Shown piece after piece: positions 24,736-33,230 of a stretch of DNA of 64,000 nt (positions are counted from its first letter, which is position 1; each line of letters begins with the position of its first letter). Source of the stretch: Bacillota bacterium. GTDB taxonomy: Bacteria; Bacillota; UBA4882; UBA8346. Made by a program: the position numbers and the translations under genes. A model generated the notes under the pieces. That model was not told the origin of the DNA, did no database searches, and worked only from the letters and a program-made list of their open reading frames with translations. The stretch is from contig JAEZFP010000071.1 in assembly GCA_023417475.1 (NCBI GenBank), forward strand, positions 61,474 to 125,473, given 5' to 3'.

Positions 24736-25326
24736 TCACCGTCGCTCCACCCAGTTCCGGATCCGCTCCCAAATCTCGTCCCGGCCCTGTTTGGTGACGG
24801 CCGAAAACGGAAGCAACAACTCATCCCCGGGCATTTGCAAGACCGACCGGATCTCTTTCAACCGGTTTTGAACTTGCCCCTTTGGGATTTTATCCAGTTT
24901 GGAGGCGACCACCAACCGTGGGCGTTCCTGGCTGATCAACCATTGGTACATCGTCTGATCTTCGGCTGAGGGCGCGTGCCGGATATCCACCAACATGATG
25001 ATCAACCGCAACTGCTCGCGGGTTTGCAGGTACGTCTCGATCATCTGGGCCCAAGACGCTTTCTCGCTCTTGGACACCTTGGCGTAACCATACCCGGGCA
25101 GGTCCACAAAATAAAGCGCGTTATCGATGTTGAAAAAATTGATCTGGCGGGTTTTGCCCGGTTCCGCCGACTGGCGCGCCAGATCTTTCCGGTTCAGTAA
25201 AGCGTTGATAATCGACGACTTGCCGACATTCGACCGGCCGACCAAAGCCACCTCCGGCAGATATCGCGTTGGATATTGTTCCGGTTTGACTGCGGTCACT
25301 TCATACTTTGCGTTACGGATATCCAT
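24736..25326 (-). CDS. ysxC: Ribosome biogenesis GTPase YsxC/EngB
   Basis: A 196-residue essential GTPase needed for 50S subunit assembly. Motifs: G1 GRSNVGKSS (residues 30-38), G2 KTRQINFF with the threonine switch, G3 DLPGYGYAKVS (75-85), G4 ASKLDK near 140, and G5 FSAVTK near 178. Length and order match EngB closely. In many Firmicutes it follows lon or clpX; here it is alone, ahead of its terminator. Initiates at ATG 25326 with TCAAGGAGCTTA upstream. Confidence 0.96.
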   Translation of the reverse strand: MDIRNAKYEVTAVKPEQYPTRYLPEVALVGRSNVGKSSIINALLNRKDLARQSAEPGKTRQINFFNIDNALYFVDLPGYGYAKVSKSEKASWAQMIETYLQTREQLRLIIMLVDIRHAPSAEDQTMYQWLISQERPRLVVASKLDKIPKGQVQNRLKEIRSVLQMPGDELLLPFSAVTKQGRDEIWERIRNWVERR

Positions 25327-25442
25327 TTTAAGCTCCTTGATTCATTCATTTGCGTGGCCGATACTTTAGGCCAATTGTCCTTACAGTCCGTGCCGCCGAT
25401 CAGAAAACGAGCCCGGTTTTCCGACGCGGCCGCAGTTATTTG

Positions 25443-27026
25443 TCAGTCCCGTTCCCGATATTCAAAGAAGTCAAAATCCGCCGCGCGCCGCCGCCCGGAT
25501 AAGTCTTGGCAACCCAAACCGACAAATGCGCCGGTATGTTGTCCTTCCATACAACACTCATCCGCTAAGATGCTGGCGTCTAAAACCGGCCCGATTGGTT
25601 GCCAATCCCGACCATCGCTCCCGTAAAAAAATTGCAACCGGTCATAATCCACCCGGACCTGCAAATACACCCGCTCCCACCCAACGATCGGCAGCTCCGG
25701 ATCGACCGGTTGGGTGAGCTGCTCGTTTTGGCAAGCGATGATTCCGAGCACTTTCCCAAGCAGTTCATCATGGGAGATCCTCAGGTAATAGAAGTTTTGG
25801 GTGTCATATAAACAGACCAAACCGGCCATTTGTTGAAAAGCGTCCGGTTCAAACTCAACACAGGTGGTCGCCGTATAACAGAAAGCTTGCTGGCGTCGGG
25901 CGATCAAACTTTGCCGATATTTGGAGGCTAACGACTCCCGACCTTTCAAGCGCAAAAAACCGGGCCGTTCGGTGAGGGACAGGGACTCCTCCCCCAACGG
26001 AATCCGCAAGGTCTGAAATTGGCGGCTTAACACCGGGCTGTCAAAATCGTCCCGGACCGGTTCTTCCGGCCAAGGCTGCTCGGGTAGCGCGGGAGCGGGA
26101 ACCGCCACTTCCGGTTGATTGCCGCCGTGCGCGAGACGCAGCCAATGCCGATCCGTCCAGAGCAGTTTCTGAATTGCGGTCTCCCGCCCCAACACGCTGC
26201 GGCCGCGATGCGGCAATGGCCGGCCGCAAAGATGGGCCATATAAAACTCGCCTTGCTGAGTTTCGACAATCGAACCATGACCGGCCCGTTGCAACGTCAA
26301 ATTGGGATCATACCGCGACGTCAGGATGGGTCCGGCCGGATCCACCTCGTAGGGGCCGCTAATCTCCCGGGAACGGCAACAAGTCACCGCATGTCCAAAC
26401 CCGGTGCCGCCCTCGGCGGTAATCAAATAATAATACCCATGCCAATGATACAGATGGGGGCCTTCGGTCCGTCCCAATTCCGTTCCCTTGAAAATATTGG
26501 TGATCGGACCCACCAGCCGCCGCTCGCGGACGGAGTACTCCTGCAATACGATCCCGGCGAAACGGTTGTTGCGCGTCCGGTAGTCGCAGAGCATATTCAC
26601 CAGCCATTTCCGCCCGTCGCGGTCATGAAATAACGACGGATCAAAACCGCTGCTGTTTAAGAAGATCGGGTCGGACCATTCCCCGGTAATGGCGGAGGCA
26701 GTCACCAGATAATTGTGGACATCGCGGAAACGGGTCTGTCCTTTGGTCTTCACTTCCGTATAAATAAGATAAAACAGTCCGTCATCATAACTTAAGCAGG
26801 GCGCCCAGACTCCGCCCGAATTAAGATCGCCCGCCATGTTCAGTTGGGAAATCCGCGTTAACGGACGACTGATCAAGCGCCAATGAATCAGGTCCCGGGA
26901 ATGATGGATCTGCACACCGGGAAACCATTCAAAGGTTGAGGTAGCCAGATAATAGTCGTCTCCGACGCGCAAAAATGACGGATCGGGATTAAATCCCCGT
27001 AACACCGGATTAAGAATCGTTCCCAT
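25443..27026 (-). CDS. GH43 beta-xylosidase/arabinofuranosidase
   Basis: A 527-residue glycosidase with a five-bladed GH43 propeller and a C-terminal beta-sandwich (GH43_C2, from about residue 320). The catalytic base is D15 in NPVLRGFNPDPSF, the pKa-modulating Asp is in GFDPSLFHD near 127, and the acid is the Glu in LGRTEGPHLYH near 187. The two-domain form is typical of XynB beta-xylosidases. No signal peptide, so it acts on imported xylo- or arabino-oligosaccharides. GGAG lies 9 bases before the ATG. It is monocistronic. Confidence 0.92.
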   Translation of the reverse strand: MGTILNPVLRGFNPDPSFLRVGDDYYLATSTFEWFPGVQIHHSRDLIHWRLISRPLTRISQLNMAGDLNSGGVWAPCLSYDDGLFYLIYTEVKTKGQTRFRDVHNYLVTASAITGEWSDPIFLNSSGFDPSLFHDRDGRKWLVNMLCDYRTRNNRFAGIVLQEYSVRERRLVGPITNIFKGTELGRTEGPHLYHWHGYYYLITAEGGTGFGHAVTCCRSREISGPYEVDPAGPILTSRYDPNLTLQRAGHGSIVETQQGEFYMAHLCGRPLPHRGRSVLGRETAIQKLLWTDRHWLRLAHGGNQPEVAVPAPALPEQPWPEEPVRDDFDSPVLSRQFQTLRIPLGEESLSLTERPGFLRLKGRESLASKYRQSLIARRQQAFCYTATTCVEFEPDAFQQMAGLVCLYDTQNFYYLRISHDELLGKVLGIIACQNEQLTQPVDPELPIVGWERVYLQVRVDYDRLQFFYGSDGRDWQPIGPVLDASILADECCMEGQHTGAFVGLGCQDLSGRRRAADFDFFEYRERD

Positions 27027-27220
27027 CGGCGCATGCTCCTTTATTTTATGACGAATACGTAATACTTTATTTTACCATAACTTTTTGCGGATATCCCGCA
27101 TGAAATATTAGCCGTTTGCCATTGCCTTTATTTACCGCTGGTTTACATTGCGTTATTCATGATATACTCTCTGTTGCGTGCGAAGCGCGGCAATACTTAA
27201 ATAAAAAGGAGGGGTAGGAA

Positions 27221-27862
27221 ATGCTTACACGCATTAAAGAAATGAAAGTGACCAAAGGACTGCTCGGAGTGATGCTGGCAAGCATCATCCTATCTGTTCC
27301 GGCATTCGCCATTTCGATTCGCGGTGTCGAAGTAACCGATCAACCAGTCACTACTGTAAAAACAACCGCTAAATCAAGCCTGGTTAAGCCGATGCAAAAA
27401 ACGGCGGCGCCACCGGCAACTTCGGTTGCGGCGGTTGTGCCAAAACCGGCTCCCACCGCAGCCCAACACAACGCGGCGCAGCCGCAGCCGACTCCGGCTC
27501 GCAGCCTGTCACCGGCTGATTTGCAGTTATTGGCGCGGGTAATTTACGCCGAATCGCGGGGCGAACCGTTTGAAGGACAGGTCGCCGTAGGGGCGGTATT
27601 GCTAAACCGCTTGAACGACTCGCGTTTTCCGCGGACATTAACGCAGATCATCTTTAAACAAGGCGAGTTCTGTACGGTCCGGGACGGCCAGATCTGGAAC
27701 ACTCCCAACCCGGAAGCGATCAAAGCCGCCAAGTTGGCGGTGGCCGGTTGGGATCCGACCGGCGGCGCGGTTTACTTCTATAACCCGGCTAAAACCACTT
27801 CACGGTGGATTTGGTCCCGGGTGGTCACGAACAAAATCGGCAATCACATCTTTGCCGCTTAA
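27221..27862 (+). CDS. sleB: SleB-type cell wall hydrolase
   Basis: A 213-residue exported lytic transglycosylase-like enzyme of the Hydrolase_2 family (PF07486), which includes SleB and CwlJ that degrade spore cortex during germination. Signal peptide in the first 35 residues (LLGVMLASIILSVPAFA), an Ala/Pro/Thr-rich linker without a peptidoglycan-binding domain, then the catalytic domain with the Glu in ARVIYAESRGEP (E111), VAVGAVLLNRL, GEFC and the tail VVTNKIGNHIFA. AAAAGGAGGGG precedes the ATG. A TATACT at 27163-27168 with TTTACA 15 bases before is a weak promoter. Whether it acts in germination or vegetative wall turnover is not decidable here. Confidence 0.88.
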   Translation: MLTRIKEMKVTKGLLGVMLASIILSVPAFAISIRGVEVTDQPVTTVKTTAKSSLVKPMQKTAAPPATSVAAVVPKPAPTAAQHNAAQPQPTPARSLSPADLQLLARVIYAESRGEPFEGQVAVGAVLLNRLNDSRFPRTLTQIIFKQGEFCTVRDGQIWNTPNPEAIKAAKLAVAGWDPTGGAVYFYNPAKTTSRWIWSRVVTNKIGNHIFAA

Positions 27863-27868
27863 TTTTTC

Positions 27869-27907
27869 AAAACACCCTTGAGATCGTCTCAAGGGTGTTT
27901 TGTTTTT
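27869..27907 (+). terminator. Terminator after sleB
   Basis: AAAACACCCTTGAGA (27869-27883) and TCTCAAGGGTGTTTT (27887-27901), a 15-bp perfect stem with a 3-base loop, then GTTTTT. Confidence 0.92.
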
Positions 27908-28098
27908 ACTTACCAACATCATCATAGCGCGAATTTTTGTCCAAATGCAACCACGTGATACTGCGCGCTTTCAACTCTGCATCATTGGTTTCGATATAAG
28001 CGGACAGACAAATCGTTTAGGGCTGCGAAAAAAAACAGCCGAACCATCCAAATAAAGAATAGTCCACCGCCGTTTCGGCCATTTTAATACCGTAAACA

Positions 28099-28437
28099 AT
28101 GGGTCGGGAGCTGACTATTTTGGGGGAACAATTGATTTGCCGAGTTTGCCAAGGTCACCGTTTTAATATCAATTATGAAGCCACTTACGTATACTCCTAT
28201 GAAATCGACAACGACGCCCCCGGACTGCATAATAACGCCGAATTCCTCCCCTATCAATATGACCGGCGCGAACAGCAAAAGGCCGGGCAGTATTTGGAAT
28301 GCCGGACCTGCGGTCAAAAATATCCGTGTTACTTTAATGACTGGGATCAACGATCCGGTTTTCAGCAATTGCAAGCGATCATCGACAGCGGTTGTTCCCC
28401 AAATCAATCCCAACAGCCAATAAAACAAGACCCCTGA
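28099..28437 (+). CDS. Zinc-ribbon-like protein, unknown
   Basis: A 112-residue protein with Cys motifs that can bind one metal ion: LICRVCQGHRF near residue 14 and YLECRTCGQKYPC near 67. The middle part is acidic and polar. The C-terminal 30 residues look unstructured. An opposite-strand frame of 127 residues covers the same DNA, but the spaced CxxC pairs make this strand the better choice. No good ribosome site precedes ATG 28099; GGGGGA stands just before a TTG 30 bases downstream, which may be the true start. Family not recognised. Confidence 0.6.
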   Translation: MGRELTILGEQLICRVCQGHRFNINYEATYVYSYEIDNDAPGLHNNAEFLPYQYDRREQQKAGQYLECRTCGQKYPCYFNDWDQRSGFQQLQAIIDSGCSPNQSQQPIKQDP

Positions 28438-28455
28438 AAAAATTTCTTTATTAAC

Positions 28456-28511
28456 ATTGCCCCACAATAGCTTGATTGTCGAAGACGAATCACGATCGAT
28501 TGTGGGGCAAT
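28456..28511. repeat. 13-bp inverted repeat, possible terminator
   Basis: ATTGCCCCACAAT (28456-28468) and ATTGTGGGGCAAT (28499-28511) are perfect inverse copies with a 30-base loop. It lies 18 bases after the zinc-ribbon gene and 74 bases after the end of the kinase gene on the other strand, so it may stop both transcripts, although a T-run is missing. Confidence 0.6.
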
Positions 28512-28585
28512 CGCTTGAAAATAAAATTTTGGTTGGTTAAACACCGGACTGTTTCATTAATAGGCGGTTTAAAATCGTTTTCGTT

Positions 28586-29665
28586 TTACCTCCTGACCCG
28601 GGCGTTGCCCTGCCAGATGCTCCAGATTTGTTCTTCGTCAGCCGGCTGCGCGTAGTCGGTCAGGAAAGTGGTTGCCAAAGCGCCGCTGGCCCAGCCGAAT
28701 TGAGCCCATTTCTCCGGTTCCCAACCTCTTAAGATCGCATATAGCAAGCCACCAACGAAACCGTCGCCGCCGCCGATCCGGTCGAGAATGGTGATTTGAC
28801 GCGGTTCGATCACATGCCAGTTCTCGCCTTCCAGCATGATTGCGCCCCACATGTGACTATTGGTGCTGATCACCTGGCGTAAGGTGGTCGCAAAAACCGC
28901 TGCGTTCGGGAAGGCTTTTTTCACGCGGCCAATCATTTCTTTGAAACTATCAATCTTCGCGGCCAGATCTTTACCGCCGGCTTCCGGGCCTTCGATGCCC
29001 AAGCAGAGTTGGAAGTCCTCTTCATTACCGACCAAAATATCCGAGATGCCGGCAATCTCGGTGAAGATCGCCCGTAATTCCGCTTCGCGGCCTTTCCAGA
29101 ATGAAGCGCGATAATTGAGATCAAAGGAAATCCGGGTGCCGTATTTCTTCGCCGCCCGGGCCAATTCCAAGCAGAACTTGCTGGTCTCCGGCGACAAGGC
29201 GCCGATCAAACCGGACAAGTGGAGAATCTGTACGCCTTCTTTGCCGAAGATCCGGTCCAGATCGAAATCATTAACGCTTAAGGTTCGGCCGACTTCACCG
29301 GCGCGGTCGTTTTGGACCCGCGGTCCCCGGGAACCGTAACCGCTGTCGGCGATATTAAATTGATGACGGTAACCCCAGGGATCGCCTTGCGGCACTTCTT
29401 TTCCCTCGTAAGCCAGGTGACGGCTGGCCAAGTTGTTCTTGATCAGCGAAGCGATGGGGCTGTCTTTGACAAAAGTGGTCAATACTTTAACGGGAAGCCC
29501 CAGATAGGACGAGATGCTCGCGACATTGGTCTCGGCGCTGGTAGCCTGCATGAAAAAAGTATCGCTGCTATGCACCGGCTGTCCGTTGACCGGGGTGATC
29601 CGAACACCCATACTGGTCGGTACGACAAGGGAATAAGCAAAGTCTTTTCTTAGTTCGATTGTCAT
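28586..29665 (-). CDS. kdgK: 2-keto-3-deoxygluconate kinase-like PfkB sugar kinase
   Basis: A 359-residue ribokinase-family enzyme. It begins MTIELRKDFAYSLVVPTSMG, carries the substrate-end loop FMQATSAETNVAS and the C-terminal signature DRIGGGDGFVGGLLYA, where the catalytic Asp lies (GGGD in place of the usual GAGD). This variant with PTSMGVRITP is commonly labelled 2-dehydro-3-deoxygluconokinase in clostridia; phosphorylating KDG is the last pectin-specific step before aldolase cleavage, which fits the pectinases in the window. KDG as substrate is inferred. GGAGG stands 6 bases before the ATG at 29665; longer in-frame starts lack a site. Confidence 0.8.
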   Translation of the reverse strand: MTIELRKDFAYSLVVPTSMGVRITPVNGQPVHSSDTFFMQATSAETNVASISSYLGLPVKVLTTFVKDSPIASLIKNNLASRHLAYEGKEVPQGDPWGYRHQFNIADSGYGSRGPRVQNDRAGEVGRTLSVNDFDLDRIFGKEGVQILHLSGLIGALSPETSKFCLELARAAKKYGTRISFDLNYRASFWKGREAELRAIFTEIAGISDILVGNEEDFQLCLGIEGPEAGGKDLAAKIDSFKEMIGRVKKAFPNAAVFATTLRQVISTNSHMWGAIMLEGENWHVIEPRQITILDRIGGGDGFVGGLLYAILRGWEPEKWAQFGWASGALATTFLTDYAQPADEEQIWSIWQGNARVRR

Positions 29666-30009
29666 TTGAAACCTCCGTTTGAGTTTTTGTAAAACAATTT
29701 GACTATAAATAATTGTAATGTTTTCGGCAGACAATGTAAATATTGTTTTCCTTTTCACAAACACCGCTGCACGGACGGCTATTAGTATTTCACTGTTATT
29801 TGAATTATATCATTCCGATTGACGGATCGCCGATCTGTAATGCGCGCTCCAAAGTCCATCGCCGCCGCTTGCCGGAGGATTTCGCCAAAACCAGCTCATT
29901 GGTTTCTTTTTTTTCGAACAAAAAAGGCATTCCAATATTTAACTCGAATTAATAATGAATGTAAATGATCTATAATTTACCATAAAGCGATTTTGGAGGG
30001 AAACCACCG
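29666..30009. promoter_or_regulatory. Divergent intergenic region with kinase promoter
   Basis: About 340 bases between kdgK and the sensor kinase. On the minus strand TTTACA (complement of 29735-29740), a 17-base spacer and TACAAT (complement of 29712-29717) form a plausible sigma-A promoter for kdgK. No clear operator or promoter for the plus-strand gene is seen beyond AT-rich sequence at 29930-29985. Confidence 0.5.
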
Positions 30010-32838
30010 ATGTCCGGCAACTCCGCCCACGTAAGCAATATGGATGATGATTTTTTTCGGATCTTTCAAGATTATCCGATCGGTTTCATGATCACCGCCT
30101 TGGACGGAACGGTTATCGAAGTTAACCATGCCCAGTTACGGATGATAGGTTATTCCCGGTCCGAGGTGATTGGCCATCCGGTTGTGGCGTGCGGACTGTT
30201 TCCCTCGATGGCCGAATTCACCACAATTATCAGCGCCTTGCAGCAAAACGGCACGGTTTCCGATTGGGATATCGAACAACATTCCAAAACCGGCGCTCCG
30301 CGTTATGTATCATTATCCGCCGGGATCATCCGCTTTCAAAACGAGCCTGCCCTGTTTACCAGCATCAAAGATATCACCCAGCGCAAAATGGCTCAGGAGG
30401 AATTGAACTGGGATAAAAAAAGAGCGGAAATCCTTTCCGAGGTAGCTGAGGAATTACTCGCCAGCAACCAGCCGCGCGTCATCGTGGATCGGCTCTGTCG
30501 CCGGGTGATGGACTTTCTGGACTGCCAGGTCTTTTTTAATTATCTGATGGATGATACGCGCGAAAAGCTTCAACTCAATGCCTACGCCGGCGTTACGGCA
30601 GAAAACGCCCAATCGCTCGAATGGCTGAACTATGGCGAGGCGATTTGCGGCTGCGTCGCCCGGGTCGGCTGCCGGGTAATCGCCGAACGGATTCAAGAAA
30701 CCCCCGATCCCCGCACCGCGCTTGAAAAATCCTTGGGCATCAAAGCATATGCCTGCCATCCGTTAACGATTGAAGAGAAACTCATCGGCACGCTTTCGTT
30801 TGGAACCCGCACCCGCGATTATTTTAACGCGCACGAACTGGCGCTGATGAAAACCGTGGCCAACCAAGTATCGGTGGCGTTAAACCGGATCCGCTACGAA
30901 GAGGCGCTGCAAGAAAGTCAAAATCTGTCCGAACACCGGGCCAACGAGCTCGAAGCGACCATCGCCGCAATCGCGACCGGCGTCATCATCTACGACCAGC
31001 ACGGTAAGATCGTGCGTATTAACGAGTTCGCCCGCAGTCTCTTGAACTATACCGAAACCGATTTTCAGATGCCGTATCAAAAACGTCTAGCCATTCTGAA
31101 GCTAAGTCAAGCCGACGGTGTGCCTTATGACGCGGCTGAAACACCTTTAGCCCGCGCCTTGCAAGGCGAGGTGATCCGCGATGTGGAGATGATGATGCGC
31201 CAGCCCGAACCAATTTGGCTCTCCGCCAATCTGGCGCCGATCTTCGATTATCAGCACAAGATAAAAGGCGTTGTCTTTGTCTTCGGCGATATCACCAAAC
31301 GGAAACGGGAATCCCAAGCCAAGATCAGCAGTATTGTCGAGGAGGCTTTGACCAAAGAACGGGAGTTGTTAAATGTTACCCTCAATTCCCTTACTGAAGG
31401 GGTGATCGTTACCGATACCAACCATCGGGTCATTCTGATGAATGAAGCCGCCGCGACGCTCATCGGCTGCGAGCACGACCGGGCGTTGGGTCATGCCATC
31501 GGCAAAATTCTCCGGATTATCAACGAGAAGACCAACGAACCGGTCGCCAAATTTTCCAACACCACCCGTTACCGGCACCCCGTCCTGGTCACGGATGATC
31601 GCCGGAGAATCCCGGTAGCGATACATACTACCCCGATTCTTACCAAGGAAAAGACGATCTTTGGCATGGTCACGGTTTTTGAAGATATCTCCGAAAAACG
31701 CCAAACCGAACAAGAGCTTTTAAAGACAGCGAAACTGGAGTCGCTGGGAATTCTAGCCGTCGGGATCGCTCATGATTTTAACAATATTCTGGCCGCAATC
31801 ATCTCCAACATTCAGCTCGCCCTGGTCAAGTTCAAATCCAACGAGGATCCCCGGCCGTTCTTGGAGAAAACGATTGCGACAACCCACAAAGCCAGTGAAC
31901 TGACCAAACAGATGCTAACCTTTTCCAGCGGCGGCGCTCCGTTGAAGAAAAACACCACGCTTTGGGGGTTGATCAAAGATAGCGCCGAATTCGTGTTGCG
32001 GGGATCCAATGTCAAGGTTGTGTTTGTGATTCCCGATGATTTGTGGCCGGGTCAGGTTGATGAAGGCCAAATCAGTCAGGTGCTTTATAATCTGGTGTTG
32101 AATGCCAAACAAGCCATGCCCAACGGCGGAGTATTGGAAGTTCGCGCCGCCAACGTCATGGTGGCGCCCGATCCTTCCCAAGCGTTGGAAAAATGGATTG
32201 AAATTGTAATTCAAGATTACGGGGTGGGTATCGAACCTGAACATCTCACGAAGATTTACGATCCTTTTTTCACTACCAAACCCGATGGGAACGGTTTAGG
32301 GTTGGCGACAGTTTATTCAATCATCAATCAGCATGACGGCAAGATCGAGGTCGAGTCCAAACTGGGTTACGGGACCACGTTCAAATTATTATTGCCGGCA
32401 GCGGAAGGAGCGACAATCGCGATGGATGCTATGAAAGAGGTGGCCGCTACGGAGGCGGGACTAAAGGTTTTACTGATGGATGATGAGGAGGGAATCTTAC
32501 GAGCCGTCGGCGAGCTTTTGGAGAACTTCGGCTATCAAGTCGTCCTGACCCAGCATGGGCAAGAAGCGCTGGCCGAATATCAAAAAGCGCAAGCCGCCAA
32601 TGAACCTTTCGCCGTTGTAATCTTGGATCTGACCATTCCGGGCGGTATGGGCGGTCAGGAAGTTATCGGTTTATTGCGGGAGTGCAATCCGCAGATTAAA
32701 GCGATTGTGTCCAGCGGTTATGCCAATGATCCCGTCATCGCCAACTTTGCAGCATACGGTTTCTCGGGTGTCGTCAGCAAACCGTACCGGATTGACGAAC
32801 TGCTGTCCATCGTGAACCAGGTAGTTCACGGCGCGTAA
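30010..32838 (+). CDS. Hybrid sensor histidine kinase (PAS-GAF-PAS-PAS-HK-REC)
   Basis: A 942-residue soluble hybrid kinase. Domains in order: PAS (about 12-130, DYPIGFMITALDGTVIEVN), GAF (about 145-300, ACHPLTIEEKLIGTLSFGTR), PAS (about 315-430), PAS (about 455-570, NSLTEGVIVTDTNHRVILMN), HisKA with the phosphorylated His588 in AVGIAHDFNNIL, HATPase with NLVLNAKQAMP, DYGVGIEPEH and GNGLGLATVYSI, and a C-terminal receiver with D873 in VVILDLTIPGG. No membrane segment, so it senses a cytoplasmic signal through GAF/PAS. No partner regulator is adjacent; output may run through a phosphorelay. TTGGAGGGAA precedes the ATG. Confidence 0.93.
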   Translation: MSGNSAHVSNMDDDFFRIFQDYPIGFMITALDGTVIEVNHAQLRMIGYSRSEVIGHPVVACGLFPSMAEFTTIISALQQNGTVSDWDIEQHSKTGAPRYVSLSAGIIRFQNEPALFTSIKDITQRKMAQEELNWDKKRAEILSEVAEELLASNQPRVIVDRLCRRVMDFLDCQVFFNYLMDDTREKLQLNAYAGVTAENAQSLEWLNYGEAICGCVARVGCRVIAERIQETPDPRTALEKSLGIKAYACHPLTIEEKLIGTLSFGTRTRDYFNAHELALMKTVANQVSVALNRIRYEEALQESQNLSEHRANELEATIAAIATGVIIYDQHGKIVRINEFARSLLNYTETDFQMPYQKRLAILKLSQADGVPYDAAETPLARALQGEVIRDVEMMMRQPEPIWLSANLAPIFDYQHKIKGVVFVFGDITKRKRESQAKISSIVEEALTKERELLNVTLNSLTEGVIVTDTNHRVILMNEAAATLIGCEHDRALGHAIGKILRIINEKTNEPVAKFSNTTRYRHPVLVTDDRRRIPVAIHTTPILTKEKTIFGMVTVFEDISEKRQTEQELLKTAKLESLGILAVGIAHDFNNILAAIISNIQLALVKFKSNEDPRPFLEKTIATTHKASELTKQMLTFSSGGAPLKKNTTLWGLIKDSAEFVLRGSNVKVVFVIPDDLWPGQVDEGQISQVLYNLVLNAKQAMPNGGVLEVRAANVMVAPDPSQALEKWIEIVIQDYGVGIEPEHLTKIYDPFFTTKPDGNGLGLATVYSIINQHDGKIEVESKLGYGTTFKLLLPAAEGATIAMDAMKEVAATEAGLKVLLMDDEEGILRAVGELLENFGYQVVLTQHGQEALAEYQKAQAANEPFAVVILDLTIPGGMGGQEVIGLLRECNPQIKAIVSSGYANDPVIANFAAYGFSGVVSKPYRIDELLSIVNQVVHGA

Positions 32839-33230
32839 CTGGGTTCATTTTACCGAGTTTGAGTAATTTCCGGCAACGTGACGGCCAATCACGTTGTTTT
32901 ATTTTTTCGGCGATTTCTGCCGAAATAACCGGAAATAATCTATCCGCCTGATTATTCTCGCGGTTTGTTATCATTCCGCCGTTTTGACAAATAATGGCTA
33001 AAATGTTAATATTATAATCACCATCGATCCTATCAACGATGTTCTCCTTTCTCTTGGGTTGTTTGCAATGACGCGGATCACTGTTTAAATAACGTCCTAT
33101 CAATTGCTACGGATTGATCGTTCTGCCGCGGCAATTTTACCCATGGCGGTAACCACTGGGGATTTCAACGCTATCCTTATAGGCGACCGCCTATATACGA
33201 TAGACAATCAAAGAAAAGGGAGGGTTTTTC
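32839..33230 (+). promoter_or_regulatory. Upstream region of pectate lyase with 18-bp palindrome
   Basis: About 390 bases without a gene. Near its end TATAGGCGACCGCCTATA (33178-33195) is a perfect 18-bp palindrome, 35 bases before the pectate lyase ATG, a likely operator for a dimeric repressor or activator. TATACGATAG follows. AAAAGGGAGGG at 33213-33223 is the ribosome site. The rest shows nothing recognisable. Confidence 0.6.

Noticed and set aside
28084..28467. 127-codon minus-strand frame
   Set aside because: Overlaps the plus-strand protein with paired CxxC motifs, which is the better coding choice; no ribosome site on the minus strand.
33100..33230. Cyclic-di-GMP or other known riboswitch before the pectate lyase
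   Set aside because: No conserved aptamer core could be found; only the 18-bp palindrome is clear.
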